Shown here: piece by piece, positions 33,210 to 41,396 of the stretch | How positions within the stretch are numbered: position 1 is the first letter of the stretch | How the letters are laid out: the number at the start of each line of letters is the position of its first letter | Assembly (NCBI GenBank): GCA_041687115.1 | Contig: JAWLCP010000001.1 | Coordinates: 40,629 to 104,628, forward strand | Origin: SKLM01 sp041687115 | Lineage (GTDB): Bacteria > Chloroflexota > Anaerolineae > B4-G1 | Length of the DNA: 64,000 nt | Direction of reading: 5' to 3' | Position numbers and translations under genes: made by a program | Notes under the pieces: model-generated | What the model saw: only the letters and a program-made list of their open reading frames with translations | Told to the model about the DNA's origin: nothing | The model's database searches: none

Positions 33210-34078
33210 ACCTCCTCCTTCTCTTCCTCGCCCAGATAGGCCTCGATGACACGAGGATTGCCTTGTACCTCCGCTGGCGTCCCTTCGGCGATCTTCTTGC
33301 CGTAGTCCAGGACGATGATACGCTCGCAGATGCCCATCACGACTTTCATATCGTGCTCAATGAGGAGGACGGTGATTCCGGAGTCGCGAATTTTCTCGAT
33401 CAGGGCCATCAACTCTATCGACTCCTGTTCGTTGAGGCCGGCAGCGGGCTCGTCCAGGATGATGAGCGTGGGATTGGTGGCCAACGCGCGCGCAATTTCC
33501 AGCCTCCGTTGGTGACCGTAGGGCAGGTTCTTGGCCAGTTCATCCTCGTACTCCTCCAGCCCCATGAACCCCAGGTTCTTCCTTGCCTCATCGACGATGT
33601 ACTGCTCCTCTCGCCGCTGCGAGGACGGACGGAAGATGGCCCCTGCTACTCCTGCTTGCGTCCGATAGTGAGGTCCAGACATTGCGTTTTCCAGGACAGT
33701 GATGTTGTTGAAGAGTCGGATGGTCTGGAACGTGCGGGCGATGCCCCGTTCTGTGATCTCATGCGGCCGCAGGCTGCGGAATCCGTTCCAGCGCTCCTGC
33801 ACCGCGGGAAGTGGAAGCCAACTCATCCACCAGGTGGGGGTAGTCAGTCGCTTGGCCCAGGTCAAGGGTGGGTGAGCGATACGGCGACCTTGGAAGAAGA
33901 TCTCCCCCTCAGTCGGTGCGTAGATGCCCGTGATCATGTTGAAGATCGTGGTCTTCCCGGCACCGTTGGGCCCGATCAGGCCCAGGATCTCTCGTTCCTT
34001 CAATTCGAACGCAACACGGTCAACTGCTGTCAGACCGCCGAACTGTTTCGTCAGCTTTCTGCTCTCCAGAAGGGCCAT
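33206..34078 (-). CDS. livG: Branched-chain-type ABC transporter ATPase LivG with internal insert
   Basis: A 290-residue ABC ATPase, about 35 longer than usual LivG. Walker A is GPNGAGKTT (36-44), the Q-loop is GIARTFQTIRLF, the signature region is LPYGHQRRLEIARAL, and Walker B is LIILDEPAAGLN. The extra residues lie at about 70-107 between the end of the Walker A subdomain and ITERGIARTFQ, and are rich in Trp and Pro (WAKRLTTPTWWMSWLPL). The C-terminal NPRVIEAYLGEE is typical. It overlaps livF by 4 nt and lies 8 nt after livM. Confidence 0.93.
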   Translation of the reverse strand: MALLESRKLTKQFGGLTAVDRVAFELKEREILGLIGPNGAGKTTIFNMITGIYAPTEGEIFFQGRRIAHPPLTWAKRLTTPTWWMSWLPLPAVQERWNGFRSLRPHEITERGIARTFQTIRLFNNITVLENAMSGPHYRTQAGVAGAIFRPSSQRREEQYIVDEARKNLGFMGLEEYEDELAKNLPYGHQRRLEIARALATNPTLIILDEPAAGLNEQESIELMALIEKIRDSGITVLLIEHDMKVVMGICERIIVLDYGKKIAEGTPAEVQGNPRVIEAYLGEEEKEEV

Positions 34079-34086
34079 ATCTACTC

Positions 34087-35094
34087 CTAGTCAGACCTGC
34101 CGGTTACTGCCAGAGACGGATCGGGTGCCTCTTCCTCGCTCTTGATCTCCCTCCGTATCTGCCGGCTGGGCCAGAGCCCCTCAGGACGGGCGATCATCAT
34201 GGTGACCATCGCCACGCCCAGCCAGGCATCTCGCCAAGCCCTCAGGGGCCGTGAGAGCTCGGGCAAAGTCACCATGCCCAGTGTCCCGACAAATGCCCCA
34301 GGTATCGACCCCGTACCACCCAGTACGACGATGCAGAACAGAATCACCGATTCCATGAACTTGGCCTGGTCGGGGGAGATAACCGTGATCTTAGCTGCGT
34401 ACAACGCGCCGGCCAGACCAGCCCATCCAGATCCGAGGACAAAGGCAAGCAATTTGACGCGGGTGGTGTCGACTCCCATCGCTTCCGCTGCTACCTCATC
34501 CTCACGCACGTATCTCCACGCCCGCCCCAGGCGTGAGTCTTGTAGGCGTTGGGTGGCAAAGATGGTGATGATCAGAAAGATCAGCACGATGTAGTAATGA
34601 TAGATGGGCGCGCGTAGTACTATCCCAAACAATACGAGACGGTCGATGCCGCTGAGACCGTTTGCGCCCCCGGTGATGCCGAAGATATTGTTTACCAACA
34701 CCAGGCGCACCACCTCGCCGAAAGCGATGGTCACGATGCACAAGTAGTCCCCTCGAAGGTGAAGAATCGGCCGTGTGAGGAGGTACCCAAGGACAGCTGC
34801 TACGAGCACGCTCAGGGGAAACGTGAGAAGAAGCGGGACATCGAAGTAGATATTCAGCATGCCGGCTGTGTACGCTCCCACGCCATAGAAAGCGGCGTGT
34901 CCTAGCTGAAACAGGCCTGCGTAACCGACGATAATATTCAGACTGAGACCCAGCATCACGTACAGACCAGTCCGCCACAACACGGACCGATAATAATCGC
35001 CCAGAGGCAGTGGCGCCAAAGTCGCCAGGAACAGGAGAGCCCCTTGCCAGTAGAGTGGCTTGATGGCTCGGAAACGTGTTAGCAAGTCTTTCAT
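34087..35094 (-). CDS. livM: Branched-chain-type ABC transporter permease LivM
   Basis: A 335-residue polytopic permease with about 9-10 membrane segments. LNIIVGYAGLFQLGHAAFYGVGAYTAG (quoted here as LGHAAFYGVGAYTAG, about 65-80) and RYVREDEVAAEAMGVDTTRVKLLAF, the coupling-helix region, are diagnostic of LivM. It forms the channel with LivH. It lies 10 nt after livH and 8 nt before livG in the operon. Confidence 0.93.
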   Translation of the reverse strand: MKDLLTRFRAIKPLYWQGALLFLATLAPLPLGDYYRSVLWRTGLYVMLGLSLNIIVGYAGLFQLGHAAFYGVGAYTAGMLNIYFDVPLLLTFPLSVLVAAVLGYLLTRPILHLRGDYLCIVTIAFGEVVRLVLVNNIFGITGGANGLSGIDRLVLFGIVLRAPIYHYYIVLIFLIITIFATQRLQDSRLGRAWRYVREDEVAAEAMGVDTTRVKLLAFVLGSGWAGLAGALYAAKITVISPDQAKFMESVILFCIVVLGGTGSIPGAFVGTLGMVTLPELSRPLRAWRDAWLGVAMVTMMIARPEGLWPSRQIRREIKSEEEAPDPSLAVTGRSD

Positions 35095-35104
35095 CGTGCC
35101 TCCC

Positions 35105-36007
35105 TTACACCTTCTCCGCCACCCGCTCGCCGAGCAGACCTGTGGGACGGAAGATCAATATCAAGATCAGGATGATGTAAGCGATGACGTCCTTCCACTG
35201 TGGAGAGAGGTACCCTGCGCCCAGCGTCTCTGTGACTCCGAGCAACATCCCACCGAGCATGGCGCCTGGGATGTTGCCGATGCCGCCCAAGATGGCGGCA
35301 ATGAAGGCTTTAAGCCCAAAGACCCACCCCACCGTGAAGTCGAACGACCCGTAGTATAGGGCAACGATCATCCCCGCGACGCCGCCCAGCCCGGGGCCAA
35401 TGAGAAAGACGATGGAGATGATACGGTCGACATCGATGCCCATAAGCCGCGAGACGTCGTGGTTCAGAGACACAGCGCGCATCGCTGTCCCAATGCGAGT
35501 GCGCTGTACGAAGAGATACAAGACAGCCATGAGCAGGAATGATATAACCAAGACGATTACCTGCATCAGGCTGACCCGTGCCCCTGCGACTGCAAACCCT
35601 CCCGTCAGCGCGACGTCTCTTGGGTATGTCTTGTAGCTAGCTCCGTAGATGTTACGGGCCAGACTCTGCAGAATGAAGGCGACCCCCAGAGCCGAGATGA
35701 CCGGTGCCAATCGACCCGATTCACGCAGGGGGCGGTAGGCGATGCGCTCCACCAGGACGCCGACGGCGGCAATGGTCAGCATGACCGCGATGACCGTCGG
35801 CACGGCGAGCCACGCGCTGCCTTGAGCGAAGAAGCCCAAGAGACCGGTCAACGTTGTCAGTCCAATGTAGGCTCCCCACATGAACATATCGCCGTGGGCG
35901 AAGTTGATCAGCTTCAGCACGCCGTACACCATCGTGTAGCCCATGGCGACCAGCACGTAGAACGCGCCAATCGTAACACCGTTGATCATCTGCTGTAGCA
36001 ACTGCAT
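35105..36007 (-). CDS. livH: Branched-chain-type ABC transporter permease LivH
   Basis: A 300-residue permease with about eight membrane segments. It opens INGVTIGAFYVLVAMGYT and contains VLKLINFAHGDMFMWGAYIG, the usual LivH start, and the coupling-loop sequence RTRIGTAMRAVSLNHDVSRLMG. It pairs with LivM. The gap of 145 nt to livK is the longest inside the operon and holds no clear terminator on the sense strand. Confidence 0.93.
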   Translation of the reverse strand: MQLLQQMINGVTIGAFYVLVAMGYTMVYGVLKLINFAHGDMFMWGAYIGLTTLTGLLGFFAQGSAWLAVPTVIAVMLTIAAVGVLVERIAYRPLRESGRLAPVISALGVAFILQSLARNIYGASYKTYPRDVALTGGFAVAGARVSLMQVIVLVISFLLMAVLYLFVQRTRIGTAMRAVSLNHDVSRLMGIDVDRIISIVFLIGPGLGGVAGMIVALYYGSFDFTVGWVFGLKAFIAAILGGIGNIPGAMLGGMLLGVTETLGAGYLSPQWKDVIAYIILILILIFRPTGLLGERVAEKV

Positions 36008-36152
36008 ACTTTCAGTCTCCTGTGTCCCTCTCTGGAGGGCGCTGAGATTGGAGCAGGATCAGGTCTCGCGGGGTCGATCTCTCAGGGTCCTCCCAAGGGA
36101 CGGGAATGGGGGAGTCCGACGCGTGTCGAACTCCCCCAACTAGATCCTCAGC

Positions 36153-37304
36153 CTACTGCGGCTGCTGCTCGTGCAAGACGAAGTCTCCGCTTTCGTCGAT
36201 GACGTAGGCTACGTGAATGGTGCCGAGCCGGTCGCCCTTCTCGTCCCAGCCGAGAATCGGTCCAGTGAGGCCATCGATGTCCTGCGCCTCGTTGTGCAGG
36301 AAATCGGCCAAGACCTCTGAGTCAGTGGACTCGGTCTCCTGAATGGCGTACCGGATCACGTTGAATGCCTCAGCCGACATCTGCCACCAGACGCTGGCAG
36401 GCGGCTCGCCGTAGGCCTCCTCGAAGTCGGAGACGAATTGCTGGGCCTCCGGATACTCGAGGTCCTTCGGCAGCGGCTCCGTGGTGATGTACGTGCCCAC
36501 TGCGTTCTCCAATCCGGCGATTTGAATCAGTTCCGGGTTGTTGGACGCGTTACCCATCATCCACGTGATGTCCAACCCCAGCTCACCGGTCTGCTTGAGC
36601 AGCAGACCACCTTGAGCGTGATAGCCGGTGAAGTAGACGGCGTCCAGGTCAGCGCCACCGATGTTGGTGAGGACGGGACTGAAGTCCTGGTCGTCGGGAT
36701 TGATGGCATCGTAGAAGGCGACGTTGACTCCCATCTCCTCGGCGTACCGCCTGGTGTGCTCCGCCAGCCCCTGGGCATAGGTCGAGTTGTCGTGCAGAAT
36801 GCCGAAGTTCTCTACGCCCAGCACCTCGTCGGCGAACCGGGCAGCGAACAGGCCCTGACGGTCATCCAGGAAGCAGACACGGAAGAAGCGCTGGAAGCCC
36901 TTTTCCGTGAGCCCCGTGGCTGTGGAGGACGGGGTAATGTGCAGCAACCCAGCTTCATTGTAGATCTCCGAGGCCGGCTCCGTGGCGGTGGAGTTGTAGG
37001 CGCCGATCACGGCCACGACCCCCGCGTCCACCAGACGGTCCGCCACCAACGCCGCCTGGGTCGGGTCCCCGGCATCATCCTCGACAACCAATTCGACCTC
37101 GCGACCCAGGAGTCCTCCGGCTTCATTTGTCTGCTCGACGAGCAGGCCAACAGCTTTCTCGAAGCCCTGACCCTCGTAGGCGTAGTCACCCGTCATAGGA
37201 GCTTCGAGCCCAATCTTGATCACGTCTTCTTGCCCGCCACACCCTGCGAGCATGGGAGCGATCAGGACGACTGCGACAAGCGAAAGCGCGATTTTCTTCA
37301 GCAT
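36153..37304 (-). CDS. livK: Branched-chain-type ABC transporter substrate-binding lipoprotein
   Basis: A 383-residue periplasmic-binding-type I protein. The lipoprotein signal peptide MLKKIALSLVAVVLIAPMLAGC has its lipobox LAGC at 19-22. IKIGLEAPMTGDYAYEGQGF, AVIGAYNSTATEP and HITPSSTATGLTEKG (about 125-140) are the ligand-binding loops of the Leu/Ile/Val-binding family. As the specificity-setting subunit, followed by the channel, ATPases and hypED, it probably captures hydroxyproline or a related amino acid, but the ligand cannot be read from sequence alone. Confidence 0.92.
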   Translation of the reverse strand: MLKKIALSLVAVVLIAPMLAGCGGQEDVIKIGLEAPMTGDYAYEGQGFEKAVGLLVEQTNEAGGLLGREVELVVEDDAGDPTQAALVADRLVDAGVVAVIGAYNSTATEPASEIYNEAGLLHITPSSTATGLTEKGFQRFFRVCFLDDRQGLFAARFADEVLGVENFGILHDNSTYAQGLAEHTRRYAEEMGVNVAFYDAINPDDQDFSPVLTNIGGADLDAVYFTGYHAQGGLLLKQTGELGLDITWMMGNASNNPELIQIAGLENAVGTYITTEPLPKDLEYPEAQQFVSDFEEAYGEPPASVWWQMSAEAFNVIRYAIQETESTDSEVLADFLHNEAQDIDGLTGPILGWDEKGDRLGTIHVAYVIDESGDFVLHEQQPQ

Positions 37305-37647
37305 TTTCCCCTCCGATTTGGATCTGTGATCCCTTCTTAACCACTCATCTCGAATCGATCCGGTCTGACTGCTCTATGTTCTATCGAACCTGTATCACCT
37401 CCCTATGAGAAGCAAACGATGGCTTCTTGATTCAGAGGCTCCGTAGCCGAAGAGGAGCAACATACGACTGAGCGTAAACGACCTCGATAGCAGAGTTTCC
37501 TGCTCACACATGCCTGCACACCGGCATGAAGGCTCAAATCACTCGTGCAAGGTTGTGGAGGCAATTCCAATGAGGTTGCCACCATACTATGGCGAAATGA
37601 GGCAGTTGTCAAGTGGAGGCTCGTCATCTTCCCCACCTGCACACGTC
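37305..37647 (-). promoter_or_regulatory. Gene-free leader of the liv-hyp operon
   Basis: This 343-nt interval holds the operon promoter at 37588-37616 and a leader of about 270 nt. The leader contains a near-palindrome, CATGCC (37509-37514) facing GGCATG (37523-37528), and an isolated perfect SD-like sequence (GGGAGGTGATA, 37393-37403 on the minus strand) with no start codon at a normal distance. I recognise no riboswitch class. Short open frames here look like chance. Confidence 0.55.
37588..37616 (-). promoter_or_regulatory. Promoter of the livKHMGF-hypE-hypD operon
   Basis: On the minus strand a perfect TTGACA is followed after 17 nt by TAGTAT. It is the only good promoter I see in the 343-nt interval upstream of livK. 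Confidence 0.65.
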
Positions 37648-38805
37648 CTATTTCAGTTGCTCCTCACCTCCGAACTCGCGATAAGGGCTCAGTTCCTCCA
37701 AGGTCTCCCTGTCCTCTGCCGTCAATTCGTCCTGCACCATGCGTGACAATAGTGATCCAACGCCGGGACCCAGCATGAATCCCTGCCCGCACATGCCTAC
37801 CGCGAACATATAGCCCTTCAGATCTTCCGACCGTCCGACGATGGGAAAACCGTCGGAGGTCATTGGGTAGAGGCCGCGCCACGTGCGCCGCACGCGAATG
37901 TTGGACAGCTTAGGCATGAGCCCCACCATGCGCGGAGCGATCATAGGAAGAAACTCAGAGGTCTCGCGGCGATCGGTGCCCACGATTGGGGGTTCTGGCG
38001 TGATGCAGAAGATAAGGGCTCCGGTCCCATGCTGATAGAAGTAGTAATTCTTGGATCCTTCGGCGGGCCGCAAGTCCACGATCATCGGCTCCACGAACCG
38101 CTCGACTGGCTCCGTCACCCCGGCTTCGTGGCTGTCAGGGGTCACTGGGACGTCAAGCCCGCCCATCTGCGCCACCTTCCGTGCCCAAGCTCCCGCTGCG
38201 TTGATTACTGTCTCGGTGGCGTAGCCGCCCCTGTCCGTTCGGACTCCAACGACCTTTCCGCGACGGCAGATAATGCCCGTGACTCGCTCTCCGAAGTGAA
38301 AATGGGCACCTCGCTCCTCCGCTCTGGTATAGAAGGCATGGGCGCTGAGAAGCGGCGAGGCAGATCCATCATCGGATGAGTATGTTCCTCCAATCAGATT
38401 CTTCGGATTGAGGGCGGGGATCACCTCCAGCAGCTCGTTCCGGTCCAGCCACTCGATGTTCAGACCGAACTCGTGCTGGGTGTCCAAGAGATCCTTCAGA
38501 GCCTGTTCCTCCCGTTCGCGATAGGCCACAAAGGCATAGCCGCCCTGATGCCATTCGATATCGTCTCCGTATCTCTCCTCCCAGGTGCAGAACACCTCCA
38601 GCGATTCAAGGCAAAGGCGGATCTTCGACGGTGCAGAGTGGGTGGCGCGAATGCCGCCGATGGCGGCCTTGTTGGAACCCTGACCTGGGCTGGCGAACTG
38701 ATCGATCACCAGGGGTTCGAGTCCTGCCGCAGCCAGGAAGAAAGCCGTTGGCAGCCCTACGCTCCCCGCACCAATGATTACGGCGTCATAGACTTTGGTA
38801 GTCAT
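37648..38805 (-). CDS. FAD-dependent amino-acid oxidoreductase (DAO / sarcosine oxidase beta-like)
   Basis: A 385-residue flavoprotein. The dinucleotide-binding fold opens YDAVIIGAGSVGLPTAFFLA (about 6-25), VINAAGAWARKVA is the second FAD site, and the C-terminal TSDGFPIVGRSEDLKGYMFAVG is the DAO-family end. Relatives oxidise sarcosine, N-methylated or secondary amino acids, or D-amino acids. It lies upstream of the liv-hyp promoter on the same strand with GAGGAGAG before the ATG. The location suggests action on a secondary amine such as a proline derivative, which is only an inference. Confidence 0.87.
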   Translation of the reverse strand: MTTKVYDAVIIGAGSVGLPTAFFLAAAGLEPLVIDQFASPGQGSNKAAIGGIRATHSAPSKIRLCLESLEVFCTWEERYGDDIEWHQGGYAFVAYREREEQALKDLLDTQHEFGLNIEWLDRNELLEVIPALNPKNLIGGTYSSDDGSASPLLSAHAFYTRAEERGAHFHFGERVTGIICRRGKVVGVRTDRGGYATETVINAAGAWARKVAQMGGLDVPVTPDSHEAGVTEPVERFVEPMIVDLRPAEGSKNYYFYQHGTGALIFCITPEPPIVGTDRRETSEFLPMIAPRMVGLMPKLSNIRVRRTWRGLYPMTSDGFPIVGRSEDLKGYMFAVGMCGQGFMLGPGVGSLLSRMVQDELTAEDRETLEELSPYREFGGEEQLK

Positions 38806-38901
38806 TCTCTCCTCGTCGAACGTGATCTATCACCATGCCTGTGATATGATTGGAGCCTGAGGCGCGCAGGGCGACTGGAGCTCGCCACGCCCCGCTTTCT
38901 C

Positions 38902-39243
38902 CTATCCAGGAGGCCAGCCTAACGAACGTCCGCCCAGCAGATGCATGTGGAGGTGAAACACGGACTGTCCGGCTCGGGACCCCGTGTTGATCACCAATCG
39001 ATAGCCTCCCGCGACACCTTCCTGTCTTGCTACCTTACGAGCTACGACGAAGAGCTTCCCGAGCACGTCCACATCTCTGGCCGTGACCTCGTCTACGCTC
39101 TCGATATGCTCATTGGGGATGATCAGCACGTGGGTGGGTGCCTGGGGGTTCTGATCGTGGAAAGCCGTTACGTCTTCGTCCTGGTGGACGATACGGGCTG
39201 GTTCCTCGCCCCCTGCAATGCGGCAGAAGGTGCAGTTCCTCAT
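38902..39243 (-). CDS. HIT family (HINT-like) nucleotide hydrolase
   Basis: A 113-residue histidine-triad protein. It opens MRNCTFCRIAGGEEPARIV, with the Cys pair of the zinc site; LIIPNEHIESV follows; and the active site is HLHMHLLGG near the C-terminus. HINT proteins hydrolyse AMP-amino acid or nucleoside phosphoramidate bonds. The start at 39243 forms an ATGA overlap with the mtaB stop, so the longer frame to 39312 is not used. It is translated with mtaB. Confidence 0.93.
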   Translation of the reverse strand: MRNCTFCRIAGGEEPARIVHQDEDVTAFHDQNPQAPTHVLIIPNEHIESVDEVTARDVDVLGKLFVVARKVARQEGVAGGYRLVINTGSRAGQSVFHLHMHLLGGRSLGWPPG

Positions 39244-40502
39244 CTGAGTACTTCCCCCTTCAGGTAGCCGTTCTCCAAAGCCACCAGGCGAGTGCGGGTG
39301 GTTTGATTGCACAGGTCTTCGTCTTCGCGAGCTACGACCCGGATGTAGTTGTCAGTCCAGCCGCTCCAGCGACCACCGCGCCACTGTTTTTCCCATAGCA
39401 CCTCCAGCTCGCGGTTCAGGAAACGCTTCTGAAAGCGCCGACGTTGTCTGGTTCCGAGCATCCGCATCTGGCGTGCCCGCTCATCGCGTACCGCGCGCGG
39501 CACCTGATGCGGCAGCTTCGTCGCCGGCGTGCCAGGGCGGGGAGAGTAAGGGAAGACGTGTAGCTTCGCGAAAGCCATCTGCTCCACGAATCTGCAGCTT
39601 TGGGAGAAGGCGTCCTCATCCTCGCCAGGGAAGCCAACCAGCACGTCTGTGGTCACGGCTAGGTCAGGGATGGCGGCGCGGGCCACCCTCACCAGTCGGG
39701 CAAATTCACCCAACCTGATAGGGCGGCCCATGCGACGCAGCGTGGCATCGCAGCCGGCCTGAAGCGGCAGATGGATCTGACGGCACAGACGAGGATCGTC
39801 CCACAGGTCGAAAAACTTCACATCGATGTCCCAGGGCTCCACGGATGAGAGACGAAGCCGGGAGATCCCGCTGTCAGCGAGGAGGGTCTCAACCAGCCTT
39901 CGCAGATCCACGTCCGGCCCGAGGTCGCGACCGTAAGCGCCAAGACTCGCACCCGTGATCACGGCTTCTTGACAACCCGCTTCTTCGACCAGCGTCTGTA
40001 CCTCCGCTGTAATGTCGGCCAGAGGCCGGCTGCGAGAGCGGCCGCGGAGCGAGGAGATGATGCAGTACGTGCAGTGATTGTCGCATCCGTCCTGTGCTTT
40101 GACGAAAGCCCGCGTGCGAAGCATCTCGGCTTCTGCTGGGGCGTCGCGCCGCAGCGGGGACGAGGGCTTCTTACCAGTGATGAGGCCGACAGCCCGGGCC
40201 TTGTCGGCGTTCGGGATGACCCATGCAACGCCCGGGAACTCTGCGCACATCTCTGGCCTCAGCGTGGGGAAGCAGCCGAGGACCGCAATCTGGGCGTCGG
40301 GGTTCTTCCGATGCAGTGAGCGGAGTTCATGGCGGGTCTTTCGCTCGGCCTGAGCAGTGACGGCGCAGGTGTTTACGACGATAACATCCGCATCCGACGG
40401 CGTCGCTGCCACAAGATGGCCGGCGGTCACGAACTCCCGGGCCAGGATCTCGATCTCGCTCCAATTCAGGCGACAACCGACGTTATCGAGGTAGATGCGC
40501 AT
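39240..40502 (-). CDS. mtaB: tRNA t6A37 methylthiotransferase MtaB
   Basis: A 420-residue radical-SAM methylthiotransferase that converts t6A37 to ms2t6A in tRNA. The N-terminal UPF0004 domain has LDNVGCRLNWSE, VVNTCAVTAQAERKTR and LGCFPTLRP; the VTAQAERKTR wording is typical of MtaB. The radical-SAM motif is CDNHCTYC (CX3CX2C), and a C-terminal TRAM-like domain closes the protein. TGCTATAAT in the promoter lies about 60 nt upstream, divergent from the TPR/HTH gene. Confidence 0.94.
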   Translation of the reverse strand: MRIYLDNVGCRLNWSEIEILAREFVTAGHLVAATPSDADVIVVNTCAVTAQAERKTRHELRSLHRKNPDAQIAVLGCFPTLRPEMCAEFPGVAWVIPNADKARAVGLITGKKPSSPLRRDAPAEAEMLRTRAFVKAQDGCDNHCTYCIISSLRGRSRSRPLADITAEVQTLVEEAGCQEAVITGASLGAYGRDLGPDVDLRRLVETLLADSGISRLRLSSVEPWDIDVKFFDLWDDPRLCRQIHLPLQAGCDATLRRMGRPIRLGEFARLVRVARAAIPDLAVTTDVLVGFPGEDEDAFSQSCRFVEQMAFAKLHVFPYSPRPGTPATKLPHQVPRAVRDERARQMRMLGTRQRRRFQKRFLNRELEVLWEKQWRGGRWSGWTDNYIRVVAREDEDLCNQTTRTRLVALENGYLKGEVLR

Positions 40503-40560
40503 CTTGTACAGCAGCTTTCTGGGTGCTCGCCTCAGGACATCAGCCCAAGTGCAGATGGCG

Positions 40561-40589
40561 ATTATAGCACGGGCCAGATGTTTGCAAAA
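40561..40589 (-). promoter_or_regulatory. Promoter of mtaB-HIT
   Basis: On the minus strand TTTTGC is followed after 17 nt by a perfect TATAAT (40561-40566) with a TGC extension. The start point near 40554 gives a leader of about 50 nt. Confidence 0.65.
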
Positions 40590-40598
40590 GCCTGCCCG

Positions 40599-40627
40599 TT
40601 GTCCATCCAGAGCGCCTATGCTATAAT
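40599..40627 (+). promoter_or_regulatory. Promoter of the TPR/HTH gene
   Basis: TTGTCC (40599-40604) and a perfect TATAAT (40622-40627) are 17 nt apart, with an extended ATGCTATAATCG. It is divergent from the mtaB promoter. Confidence 0.75.
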
Positions 40628-40697
40628 CGAACGATACTTTGTGGCAGCCAATTGACTCTGCAGGTTCTTCACAGGGGCCTCACAGGGAGCAGATCGA

Positions 40698-41369
40698 ATG
40701 GCCAAGAGCAAGATCACCAGCACAGACCGCCGGAAGGCGATGGAACACCAGATGGCCGGAATTCAGGCCTATCGAGAATGGGATGTTGATCAGGCAGTCG
40801 AGGAGCTCCGAATTGCCGCTGATCTCAACTCTGAGGATGCGGACTGCCAGCTGTATCTGGCTCAGGCGCTGGCTCGCAGCGGTCACTATGATCAGGCCCT
40901 GCGAGTGCTCGCGGAGTTTATCAGGCTGGAGCCTGATTCACATACAACGGAGCGTCTTGAACAGCTCTTCGCCAGCGGGATGGATGAGGTGGAAGAGGTA
41001 GTCACCGACAAGATGACTCGAGCTCGAATGCCGGTTGAGGAAATCGGGGCCGCTCTCCAGATGTGGCTGGAATACCGGATTGCTCTGGGTCGGGGGCAAT
41101 TGATCATCCGCAAAGCGGAGACGTGGGCGGCGGCGCTCGACTACGTTGTGCGCAAGGTCAATCTGCGTCCGGTGAAACGCTCCAAGATCGCTCAGTTCTA
41201 CGGCGTCAGTGACGGAGCCGTGAGAGACCGACACAGAGACCTGATCGACACACTGGATGTGATGCCGTGCGACTACCGATACTTCACCGGCAAGGAGAAT
41301 CCGCTCGATAAGCTCGTGGAAGCCGCGGAGCTGTTAGAGGAACTGGAGGCTCGTTTCCAAGAGGCGTAG
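40698..41369 (+). CDS. TPR protein fused to a TFIIB-like helix-turn-helix
   Basis: A 223-residue protein. Residues about 15-95 form two TPR motifs (GIQAYREWDVDQAVEELRIA and LAQALARSGHYDQALRVL). The C-terminal half (about 105-195) is helical. It ends in NLRPVKRSKIAQFYGVSDGAVRDRHRDL, quoted in part, a helix-turn-helix that resembles the cyclin-fold core of archaeal TFIIB and similar modules in SEC-C-type proteins. DNA or protein binding is therefore possible, but no function is known to me. It has its own promoter and ends 27 nt before the convergent mevalonate kinase stop. Confidence 0.75.
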   Translation: MAKSKITSTDRRKAMEHQMAGIQAYREWDVDQAVEELRIAADLNSEDADCQLYLAQALARSGHYDQALRVLAEFIRLEPDSHTTERLEQLFASGMDEVEEVVTDKMTRARMPVEEIGAALQMWLEYRIALGRGQLIIRKAETWAAALDYVVRKVNLRPVKRSKIAQFYGVSDGAVRDRHRDLIDTLDVMPCDYRYFTGKENPLDKLVEAAELLEELEARFQEA

Positions 41370-41396
41370 CAGGAGATCGGTATCCTGCAGCAGGCG

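Noticed and set aside
37403..37642. Minus-strand frame of 79 codons in the liv-hyp leader
   Set aside because: It begins at or before the promoter, has no SD, and its product has no recognisable features.
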